Assembly: GCA_046153985.1 (NCBI GenBank)
Contig: JBJXFD010000441.1
Location: 1 to 12,249 of the forward strand
Direction of reading: 5' to 3'
DNA: 12,249 nucleotides
Source: JABWAJ01 sp046153985
GTDB lineage: Bacteria > Bacteroidota > Bacteroidia > Chitinophagales > Saprospiraceae
The notes under the pieces were generated by a model. It was not told the origin of the DNA and made no database searches. It was given only the letters and a program-made list of their open reading frames with translations. This document shows positions 5,338 through 12,249 of the stretch, in pieces. The stretch's first letter is position 1; every line of letters begins with the position of its first letter. The position numbers and the translations under genes are program-made.

Positions 5338-8300
5338 TTAAGAAAGCGTTTTCCGAAATTCCGTAGGCGTGGCCTTGAATTCCTCCGCAAAGACCTTGCT
5401 GAAGAATTTAGGGTCGTTGAAACCGGTTTCATAGGCGATTTCCGACACGGTGAGGCTGGCGTCGGACAACAATTCGCGGGCTTTTTGCAGGCGGATCAAC
5501 CGGATGTACACCCCAAGCGAGCGGCCCGTCAGCGCCGAAAGCTTCCGATACACGACCGGGTAGCTCATGCCGAGTTTCCGGCAAACGTCTTCCCCCGACA
5601 AAGCGGAATCACTCAAGCGTTCTTCAACAGCTTCGCGGATGCGGCTCAGAAAGGCATCCTCCATTTCTATGCCCGCATCAGGAGCAGGAGGCAGGGCAGC
5701 CTGCGCCGAAGCATAGCGCTGCTGCAATTTTTTGCGCAATTCGATCAGCCCGCTCAGGGTAGCCAGTAGTTCTTTTCGGTGGAAAGGTTTGGCGATATAG
5801 GCATCGGCGCCGCGCCGCAACCCGGCAATCCGATCGTCCACCGTTGCTTTTGCCGTCAGCAGGATGATTGGGATATGGCTCGTGCGCTCGTCGAATTTCA
5901 AGGCTTCACAAACCTCGAACCCGTCTTTTTCGGGCATCATCACATCGCTGATGATGATGTCCGGGATCATTTCGAAGGCCTTTTCGATGCCGGCGCGCCC
6001 ATTGTAAGCATACTCCAACTGGTAAGCCGATTCAAGACAGGCGCCGAGGTATTCCACGACGTCCGGATTGTCCTCGATAATAAGCAAAGAAGGCAAATCC
6101 GAATCCGGGCCGTGTTTCCCCGGCAAGGTACGCTGCAAGCCGGATGCCGCGGCAGACAACTGGCTTTCATCAACACCGGCATCCTGCCATTGCCCGAGCG
6201 GCGCGTTTTGGCGTACCGGCAACAACACGATGAACGTGGCGCCGGCGCCCTCTTCGCTTTCCACAGCAATGCTTCCGCCCATCGCTTTCACCAATTCTTT
6301 GGTGAGGGAAAGCCCGATGCCGGAGCCGCCGGATTTGGCGAATTCCTGGTTCCTGGCCTGAAAAAAGCGATCGAACAGGTAGGGTTTGTCTTCCTCCGGA
6401 ATGCCCGCGCCCGTGTCGGAGACCGTTATCCTAAGGGCAGGTTTATTTTGCTCCAATCCATCCGGCGCCAGGTCAATCTTCAGCACGACTTTGCCGCCCG
6501 ACGGCGTAAATTTGATGGCATTCGACAGCAAGTTGTAGACAATTTGGAGCAGGCGTTCCGGGTCGTAGTCCATGACAACCTCCGGGGTTTTGTTTTCCAC
6601 CTGCAACAGCACGTTTCGGGCGTTGGCGAGTGAGTGCAGGCTTTCTGCCACATAACTCAGATAAGTAGGCACATTGCCTTGTATGTAATTTATTTTCAGG
6701 GTATTGCTTTCTAATTTGGCTAAGTCAAGTATTTGATTGACTAAGCGCAGCAGGTTTTCTCCGCTGCGTTGAATCAACCCCAGATTGTTTTTTGAGTCGC
6801 GTTCCGTCACCCCTCCTCCGTCCACCGTCTCCCGTCCACCGTCCACCGCCCACCCGTCATCCATCATCCGTTCTGTTGTGCCTAAAATGACCGTCAACGG
6901 CGTTCGGAATTCATGGGAAATATTGGTAAAAAACCGGGATTTGAATTCGTCCATTCCTTTCAACCGGTCTGCTTCCGCGCGTTCGAATTTTCGGTTGAGT
7001 TGAAAACGGTAGAAAAAGTAAACGGCGCCAGCCAACAGCAGCGCATACAGGCCATAAGCCCAAACGGTGCGGTACCAGGGCGACTGGATCACGATGAGCA
7101 GGGAAACTGGCGTTTCATTCCAAACGCCGTCGCTGTTGGCGGCTTTGACGTGAAAAACGTATTGGCCGGGCGCGAGGTTGAGGTATTGGGCAGTGTGTTC
7201 AAACCCCCGGTGCGCCCATTCCGACTCGGCGCCTTCCAGGTAAAAAGCGAATTGGTTACGGGCCGGATTGGTGTAGTCGTCGGCAGCGAAATAGAGTTGG
7301 AGGTTGTTTTGAGCATAAGGCAGCTCGATGCGTTCTGCAAAGCAAATATCTGTTTGCAGGATCGAATTGACGCTTCGTGGGGTCAGCGCTTTGCCATTGA
7401 CTTTTAACCCGGTTATTTTTACAGCAGGCAGCCTGGTGCTGACGGTAATGTCTGCGGGGTTGAATATCGTAAACCCGTTGATGCCCCCAAAAATTAACTC
7501 GCCCCGTGGAGTTACGCCATGTGCGTAGGTATTGAACTCGTTCTCTTGTAGTCCGTCCGATTTAAAAAAGTACTGAAAATTGCCATCCTCCGGGCTAAAG
7601 CGGGTCAGCCCCCGGTTGGTACTGAGCCAGAGTGCCCGGTTTTTCTTTTTGCCGGTGACAGGTTCCGGCAGAATTCCATAGACGGTATTGTCGGGAAGTC
7701 CGTTTTCGGTATTGTAATGCGTGAAGCGATTGTTTTGCATGTCCAGACAACTCAATCCGTTGTCGCTGGTGCCGATCCAAAGCAGGTTGGGGTTGGCAGG
7801 GTCGGGCAGCAGCGATTTGACCACGTTGCCGGGCAAACTGTTGCGATCCGCCGGATTGGTGCGCAACAGGGTAAACGAAAAAGCGCCTTTGCCGTCCGGT
7901 TCAGCTTTTAACAGGCCGTTCGGGGTTCCGGCCCACCAAACGCCGCCCTGTGTTTTTACTAATGCAAATATGCCGCTCACCCCTTTCGGGCGCGGCTGCA
8001 TTTCGAACAGGGAAAAAGCACGGGTGGCAACATCGAAACGCATCAATTGATAATGATTTCCAAACCAAAGCTCGCCCGGCGCCTGGTAGCTCATTTCAAA
8101 GCGAACCGGACTGTGAAACGATTCCGGAAACGGGATGAAGCCGAGTGGCCCGTCTTCCAGAGAATATTCGAATAAGACCGGATTGGTACTTCCGATCGGG
8201 GTATTCCATCCGTTGCCCGTAGCGATCCAGAGGCGGTCATTTTCGCCGTTAACGATGCGCAGCGCTTCGGTGCCCCGAATGGGGAGTCCAAGCTCGGAAA

Positions 8301-9471
8301 AAGGCGTAAACTGGTCATTGGAAAAATCGAAAACGCCGCCGGGTTTGGTCCCCCTGCCGGGTTCGTTCAGCCAGGCTCTGCCCTTACTGTCGAAAACGGG
8401 CGCGGCGTAGAAAGAATGGCCGGGGAAATAGTTTTTGAAAATGCTTCGGCGCGGCGAAAATTTGCGAATTCCCCGCGTATTGGTGCCAAACCACACATTC
8501 CCATCGCGATCCGTGAGGCTGCAAATTGCCTGCTCGGGGATGGACAGACGGTAGACTGCGTCCTCAGCCTCCGGGGTTTTTGGCAAGTGCAGGAGGTCGA
8601 ATCCATACACCAGCGAATCGGCCCGCAGCCAAATCATTCCGGTGTTGCGGTCGGTGTGCAGGACGCCATTTGCGTTAAAGTGCAAAGGAAAAACCTGCCA
8701 TTGCCGGCCATCGTATCGCGCTAAGCGGTTCCGGGCGAAAACCCAGGCCCCTTCTGCAAGATCCGGTGCAACGCTTACATTGGCGAGCAATTGATAGCGC
8801 GCTAATTGAAGCCCCTTCATTTCCGGAGGCAGGGAGGTGCGTTCGGTTTTGCCAGTTGCTAAGTCGCGGATCTGCAATTCATCTTTTCCCAGGATCCAAA
8901 GTTTGCGCCCGTCTTCAGACAAAGCCATGTCGCAAACTTCAGATGCAATTTCTTTCCAGCTGAACAGGGTTTCAGGTTTTGCGCCCTGTTCTACCTGCGC
9001 CATAAAGTCTTTGTGCCATTGGAGGTGAAAAAGCTTCACGACCTCGTCCATAACTAAGAGCAGCCAAACCGCATTTTCCCGTTCCGGAACGACTTTCAAA
9101 TATTCATTGAACCGCGATAAATCCACCGGAACGGGATACGCCCGCTGCGTGGCGCGATGGAAAATATTGAATTGCAGCGCAGTAGGCATCAGCCAAAGAA
9201 ACTCGCCGGTAGCTGCGCTGCCGAATATGCCGTTGCCTGCAATGGACAACGTATCGTATGGGTCGTTTCTGAAAACCGTAAATTCGTAGCCGTTGTAGCG
9301 GTTCAACCCGTTGCTGGTGGAAAACCAAAGGAACCCGTCCTCGTCCTGTGCCATACTGGAAATGAAACCCTGCGACAAGCCCTGCTCTACGGTAATAGCT
9401 TCCAGTTGCGGCGATTGAGCATACGCCCCAGCCACAGGCAACAGGAAGAGCAGGTATCGTGCACGAATCAT
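5338..9471 (-). CDS. Hybrid two-component system protein (reg_prop sensor, kinase, receiver, AraC output)
   Basis: 1377 residues, a one-protein phosphorelay of the Bacteroidota HTCS type. Order: signal sequence 1-18 (cleavage AYA/Q); reg_prop beta-propeller repeats from ~30 to ~670 (GLSQGFISSMAQDEDGFLWF, DRDGNVWFGT, LLWIGTSDNGL, ALWLSTNRGL); Y_Y_Y domain ~730-795; one membrane helix ~803-822; HisKA with phospho-acceptor His853 in SHEFRTP; HATPase with N-box Asn980/Asn984, DTGAGIP 1019-1025 and GGSGIGLSL 1048-1056; receiver ~1127-1245 with Glu1133/Asp1134, Asp1176, Thr1206 and Lys1228; AraC-type HTH ~1275-1377. All catalytic residues are present. The propeller senses a periplasmic ligand and the AraC domain binds DNA inside the cell. 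ATG 9471 is chosen over a TTG at 9492 because it opens the signal sequence directly. Odd: a Gly/Asp-rich insert at 869-889 between the HisKA helices, encoded by heptamer repeats. Relatives usually control polysaccharide loci; here the neighbours are peptidases. Confidence 0.95.
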   Translation of the reverse strand: MIRARYLLFLLPVAGAYAQSPQLEAITVEQGLSQGFISSMAQDEDGFLWFSTSNGLNRYNGYEFTVFRNDPYDTLSIAGNGIFGSAATGEFLWLMPTALQFNIFHRATQRAYPVPVDLSRFNEYLKVVPERENAVWLLLVMDEVVKLFHLQWHKDFMAQVEQGAKPETLFSWKEIASEVCDMALSEDGRKLWILGKDELQIRDLATGKTERTSLPPEMKGLQLARYQLLANVSVAPDLAEGAWVFARNRLARYDGRQWQVFPLHFNANGVLHTDRNTGMIWLRADSLVYGFDLLHLPKTPEAEDAVYRLSIPEQAICSLTDRDGNVWFGTNTRGIRKFSPRRSIFKNYFPGHSFYAAPVFDSKGRAWLNEPGRGTKPGGVFDFSNDQFTPFSELGLPIRGTEALRIVNGENDRLWIATGNGWNTPIGSTNPVLFEYSLEDGPLGFIPFPESFHSPVRFEMSYQAPGELWFGNHYQLMRFDVATRAFSLFEMQPRPKGVSGIFALVKTQGGVWWAGTPNGLLKAEPDGKGAFSFTLLRTNPADRNSLPGNVVKSLLPDPANPNLLWIGTSDNGLSCLDMQNNRFTHYNTENGLPDNTVYGILPEPVTGKKKNRALWLSTNRGLTRFSPEDGNFQYFFKSDGLQENEFNTYAHGVTPRGELIFGGINGFTIFNPADITVSTRLPAVKITGLKVNGKALTPRSVNSILQTDICFAERIELPYAQNNLQLYFAADDYTNPARNQFAFYLEGAESEWAHRGFEHTAQYLNLAPGQYVFHVKAANSDGVWNETPVSLLIVIQSPWYRTVWAYGLYALLLAGAVYFFYRFQLNRKFERAEADRLKGMDEFKSRFFTNISHEFRTPLTVILGTTERMMDDGWAVDGGRETVDGGGVTERDSKNNLGLIQRSGENLLRLVNQILDLAKLESNTLKINYIQGNVPTYLSYVAESLHSLANARNVLLQVENKTPEVVMDYDPERLLQIVYNLLSNAIKFTPSGGKVVLKIDLAPDGLEQNKPALRITVSDTGAGIPEEDKPYLFDRFFQARNQEFAKSGGSGIGLSLTKELVKAMGGSIAVESEEGAGATFIVLLPVRQNAPLGQWQDAGVDESQLSAAASGLQRTLPGKHGPDSDLPSLLIIEDNPDVVEYLGACLESAYQLEYAYNGRAGIEKAFEMIPDIIISDVMMPEKDGFEVCEALKFDERTSHIPIILLTAKATVDDRIAGLRRGADAYIAKPFHRKELLATLSGLIELRKKLQQRYASAQAALPPAPDAGIEMEDAFLSRIREAVEERLSDSALSGEDVCRKLGMSYPVVYRKLSALTGRSLGVYIRLIRLQKARELLSDASLTVSEIAYETGFNDPKFFSKVFAEEFKATPTEFRKTLS
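6806..6869. repeat. Heptanucleotide repeat tract inside the sensor kinase gene
   Basis: Read on the + strand, 6806-6854 is seven consecutive 7-nt units. Three are exactly GTCCACC (6820, 6834, 6841) and the others are variants (GTCACCC, CTCCTCC, GTCTCCC, GCCCACC). After one extra C, two more units follow (GTCATCC, ATCATCC) to 6869. The coding strand stays open through it and yields residues 869-889 of the sensor, rich in Gly, Asp and Val (AVDGG, TVDGGG). Because 7 is not a multiple of 3, successive units are read in different frames, so the protein shows no simple period. Confidence 0.85.
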
Positions 9472-9765
9472 AGTGTTTGTTTCCTTATGCAAAGAAAACG
9501 AAAAATGGGGAAAGCATTTGGGATGTTGAAGACAAGATTATATCTCGTGCCGTTTGGTGCGAATCCTTTTTTGTCATACTATTGGACATTTTTAAACATC
9601 AGGCAGGGACGTCATACAAACGGATGATAGATGATAGAGAAAAGTATTACGAAATTCTGCGTAACATAGTCTAAGAGCCAGGTATTAAGCTAATGTCCGG
9701 CGTCCCATCGGGCGCTGTTCAACCTGGGATTCATGCTATTTTTTGACCTTTAAACCAACCAATCA
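9472..9765. other. Divergent intergenic region between sensor and protease genes
   Basis: 294 nt separate the starts of the two divergent genes and must hold both promoters. I found no exact TAnnTTTG on either strand. The nearest for the protease is TATTTTTTG at 9737-9745, which is one base too long. The nearest for the sensor is TAATCTTG (complement of 9533-9540), with one mismatch and no -33 partner. A short inverted repeat (CCAGGT 9678-9683, ACCTGG 9722-9727) lies upstream of the protease gene. AraC-type outputs often bind direct repeats in such regions, but I could not pick out a convincing pair. A 65-codon frame at 9477-9674 starts only at TTG and is not called. Confidence 0.5.
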
Positions 9766-12249
9766 ATGATGACTAAGTACATCAAAAAAACGCTAACCAT
9801 CTGTGCGTTCCTGCTTTTCGCACTGACTTCAACCACTTCCCTGCAAGCGCAAATCAGCATTGGCGGCAAGCCCTACAGCTTCACGCACGGACTTTCTTCA
9901 AAAAGCGTGGAGGCGGTAAAAATGCGTGAAATCAACCTGCAAAAAATACAAGAGGAAGACGAAGCCGACAAAATGACCGGCCGGCCCCCGCGGTTTGGCT
10001 ACCCGATTGAAGCAAATTTGAACCTGACCAATTCGGGAAGCTGGGAAACCTTGCCGAATGGCGCCCGCCTGTGGCGTCTGAGCATCGAAGCGACCGGTGC
10101 AAAATCCATTAACCTGCTCTACAACGACTTTTATTTGCCGAAAGGCGCCGTACTTTATATTTACAGCGCCGACAACAAACACCTGATCGGCGGCTTTACC
10201 TCTGCAAACAACAAAGCTGACCGCGTTTTCGCATCCGGCTTAGTCTACAGCGACCGCATCATACTTGAATACTACGAACCGCCTGCACCTGCAATAAAAG
10301 CGGCGGATCAAAAACCGGCCATCAACATCCAGTACGTGGTGCATGGCTACCGCTTCATCCAGCTCAATAAAGACGATCTGGAAAAAGATTTTGATGATTC
10401 CGGAAATTGCAATGTCAATACCATTTGCATGGAGGGAGACAACTGGCGCGACCAGATCCGGGCGGTAGGCTTGATGCTCGTTAGCGGGACCCGCTGGTGT
10501 ACAGGGTATTTGGTTAACAATACGGCACTGGATTGCCGGGCTTTGTTCCTGACGGCCAACCACTGTCTGGACACCTTTGATGCCGTGAACGCACCGAACG
10601 CCAATACCTTCACTTTTATCTGGCGATATGAAAGCCCAAACTGCACCCCGGATACAGACGGGCCAACCAATATGACGACCAGCGGCGCTACCGTGCTTGC
10701 TAACCCGGGAAACCCCGGCGATATTTTCAGCAGCGATTTTGCGTTGCTGGAACTGACCGAAAGCCCCCGGGCGGCTGGATATGATGTCCATTTTGCGGGC
10801 TTCGATGCGACCACAACTGCACCAGCGGCGGTGACAGGTATTCACCACCCAAGCGGTGATGTCAAAAAAATATCCATGGAAAATGACGCAGTTACAGGGA
10901 CCAGCTACAGCAGTGTCGGAGGAACAGCAACCCATTGGCGCATTGCGGATTGGGATAGCGGCACCACCGAACAAGGATCTTCCGGATCGCCTGTTTTCAG
11001 CAATGCAACCGGGAGAGCCATTGGTTTCCTCTCAGGCGGCGCTGCTGCTTGCGGAAACAACGATCCCGACTGGTATGGCCAACTCGGCTATAGCTGGGAT
11101 CATGCAGGCGCTACGGACAGCCGTCGAAGGCTGCGCGACCACCTTGATCCGGTAGGATTGGGTGCAACGACGGCTTTGAATGGCACGGACGGAACCTGCT
11201 GCGATGTTGTCATTTCCAGCGTAAGCACAACCGACGAAATCTGCCCCGGCGCCAGCGATGGTTCCATCACCATAACGGCAACCACCACCAATGGCCCACT
11301 CGACTTCGCCATCACAGGCCCTGTAAACCAAAGCAACGGCACGGGCGTCTTTACCGGTTTGCCAGCCGGCAATTACAACATTTCCGTGACAGACAATGGA
11401 GTGGCATCCTGCGCAGTGAATGGCTCAGCCAGTATAGCTCCTGGTGCAGACAACACCCCACCGATCCTCGTTTGTCCGGGCGACCTTACGGTTTCCTGCG
11501 ATTCGATCAACCAGCTTGCCGCAACCGGCGAGGCCACGGCTACGGACAATTGCGACCCGGCGCCCGTCGTGACTTATGCGGACGAAGTCGTGAGCGGCGA
11601 TTGCGAATGGCAATGCACCGTTGCAAGAACCTGGAAAGCGGTGGATGTCTATGGCAATGAAAGCACTTGCGTGCAAACCATCATCAGCTCTTCGCTCCCC
11701 TTGCTGCAAGCGGCCCTTTCCAAAGACATTGACGGCGATGGCGTTGCCGACCCGCTGGTGGTTGGACGCTCATTCGGCAAAGTAACCCTGGATGCGTCCG
11801 ACGCGGCCTGCATCATCAGTTGGATGCCTTCCAAAGGCGATTCGGCGATGGCTTTGGTTACTGCACAGGTAGAAGTAGGCGGCGATTGCTTACCGGGCGC
11901 GAACCCGATGGATACAGACGGTACGTTGATGAATCCGCTCTTTGCCGAAGGAATTGAATTGGGGCTAAAAGTACGCCTGAATCCTGCTTTGGGCGATGCC
12001 CTGCTTTCTGGCACCGGTTGCGCAATCAAGCCCATCGTGCTTCAGTTTTTGCCGCCCAATCCAACGGTTAAAGACCTGTTGCGCCTCAGCAATATTGCAT
12101 TGGGCAACCTGATCGGCCCAACCCACCTGGAGGAATTGCTGGACGCCATCCGCTGCGTAAATGAAGGATACGATATTTGCGATGAGGTGAATGAAAGCCT
12201 CCGCCCGGGTAAAAAATTGGAGCCCATCGTTCAACAGGTGCAAGCTGTC
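9766..12249 (+). CDS. Secreted lysyl-endopeptidase-like serine protease with SprB/HYR modules, 3'-truncated
   Basis: The frame is open from ATG 9766 (a second ATG follows at once) to the window edge: 828 residues with no stop. A signal peptide ends at LQA, with Gln29 at +1. A pro-region with LWRLSIEATGAKSINLLYNDFYLPKGA (~102-129) resembles the N-terminal domain of lysyl-endopeptidase relatives. The trypsin-fold domain ~215-465 has His266 (LTANHC), Asp324 (SDFALLEL) and Ser406 in GSSGSP, plus the HHPSGDVKKIS motif typical of the Lys-C group. Next come an SprB-like repeat ~481-560 (CPGASDGSITI, LPAGNYNISVTD), an HYR/Ig-like module ~562-640 (TPPILVCPGDLTVSCDS, ATDNC, VDVYGNES), an acidic loop DIDGDGVAD at 654-662 that may bind calcium, and an unrecognised Cys-containing region to the end. 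A type IX sorting domain may follow outside the window. Lysine specificity is inferred from family resemblance only. Confidence 0.9.
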   Translation, partial: MMTKYIKKTLTICAFLLFALTSTTSLQAQISIGGKPYSFTHGLSSKSVEAVKMREINLQKIQEEDEADKMTGRPPRFGYPIEANLNLTNSGSWETLPNGARLWRLSIEATGAKSINLLYNDFYLPKGAVLYIYSADNKHLIGGFTSANNKADRVFASGLVYSDRIILEYYEPPAPAIKAADQKPAINIQYVVHGYRFIQLNKDDLEKDFDDSGNCNVNTICMEGDNWRDQIRAVGLMLVSGTRWCTGYLVNNTALDCRALFLTANHCLDTFDAVNAPNANTFTFIWRYESPNCTPDTDGPTNMTTSGATVLANPGNPGDIFSSDFALLELTESPRAAGYDVHFAGFDATTTAPAAVTGIHHPSGDVKKISMENDAVTGTSYSSVGGTATHWRIADWDSGTTEQGSSGSPVFSNATGRAIGFLSGGAAACGNNDPDWYGQLGYSWDHAGATDSRRRLRDHLDPVGLGATTALNGTDGTCCDVVISSVSTTDEICPGASDGSITITATTTNGPLDFAITGPVNQSNGTGVFTGLPAGNYNISVTDNGVASCAVNGSASIAPGADNTPPILVCPGDLTVSCDSINQLAATGEATATDNCDPAPVVTYADEVVSGDCEWQCTVARTWKAVDVYGNESTCVQTIISSSLPLLQAALSKDIDGDGVADPLVVGRSFGKVTLDASDAACIISWMPSKGDSAMALVTAQVEVGGDCLPGANPMDTDGTLMNPLFAEGIELGLKVRLNPALGDALLSGTGCAIKPIVLQFLPPNPTVKDLLRLSNIALGNLIGPTHLEELLDAIRCVNEGYDICDEVNESLRPGKKLEPIVQQVQAV

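Noticed and set aside
5779..6633. 284-codon + strand frame opposite the sensor kinase/receiver region
   Set aside because: It is antisense to conserved HATPase and receiver motifs, and the composition (many His, Arg, Gly, Phe) is typical of a shadow frame.
6806..6869. CRISPR-like or direct-repeat array
   Set aside because: The units are 7 nt with no unique spacers, and the tract is translated within an intact gene.
9472..9492. Longer sensor protein starting at 9492
   Set aside because: That start is a TTG giving a polar 7-residue extension (MHKETNT) before the signal sequence. The ATG at 9471 gives a standard signal peptide.
9477..9674. 65-codon + strand frame in the divergent intergenic region
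   Set aside because: It begins at TTG only, overlaps the place where promoters for both divergent genes must lie, and its translation shows no recognisable motif. More likely chance.
9678..9727. Inverted repeat CCAGGT / ACCTGG upstream of the protease gene
   Set aside because: Six-nt arms with a 38-nt loop are expected by chance in this amount of sequence, and there is no T-run or known operator pattern.
9737..9745. TAnnTTTG-like promoter before the protease gene
   Set aside because: TATTTTTTG has one T too many for the consensus and I saw no TTTG at the right distance, so it was not called.
10240..10974. 244-codon - strand frame
   Set aside because: It is antisense to the Lys-C-like protease domain, whose catalytic His, Asp and Ser are all encoded on the + strand here.

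Overview
The window looks like a chromosomal segment of a Bacteroidota bacterium. Saprospiria (Lewinella/Haliscomenobacter-like) is the best guess, but the exact taxon cannot be fixed from sequence alone. The pointers are a Bacteroidota-type promoter (TTTG, 20 nt, TAnnTTTG) before the 686 gene, almost no Shine-Dalgarno sequences, a reg_prop/Y_Y_Y hybrid two-component regulator, an SprB-like repeat in a secreted protease, and four signal peptides that all put glutamine directly after the cleavage site. No tRNA, rRNA, CRISPR array, transposase or phage gene was seen.

Layout. (i) 1-546, + strand: 3' part of an unrecognised soluble protein whose reading frame is open at the left edge. (ii) 623-2121, + strand: a compact three-gene operon behind a recognisable promoter, encoding a six-helix membrane protein, a small winged-helix regulator (8-nt overlap) and a secreted small beta-rich protein. 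(iii) 2129-9471, - strand: a pyridoxamine-phosphate-oxidase-like protein, a secreted S9 prolyl-oligopeptidase-family peptidase and a 1377-residue hybrid sensor kinase/response regulator with an AraC output domain. Transcription would run sensor, then peptidase, then flavoprotein. The sensor and peptidase are only 51 nt apart and are probably co-transcribed. (iv) 9766 to the right edge, + strand, divergent from the sensor: a large secreted lysyl-endopeptidase-like serine protease with SprB-like and HYR-like C-terminal modules, cut off by the window end.

How the parts may fit: a periplasm-sensing hybrid regulator lies between two exported peptidases, one downstream on the same strand and one divergent. 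This suggests a peptide or protein utilisation locus rather than the usual polysaccharide locus, but regulation of either peptidase is inference. The upstream three-gene operon looks self-contained and may be autoregulated, since an imperfect dyad overlaps the -7 element of its promoter.

The least ordinary signals are two short heptanucleotide-periodic tracts. One (AGTTNNC units) forms a long inverted repeat downstream of the S9 peptidase gene. The other (GTCCACC-type units) lies inside the sensor gene and encodes an extra Gly/Asp-rich loop between the two helices of the HisKA dimerisation domain. I found no convincing new defence, toxin or mobile system in this window.
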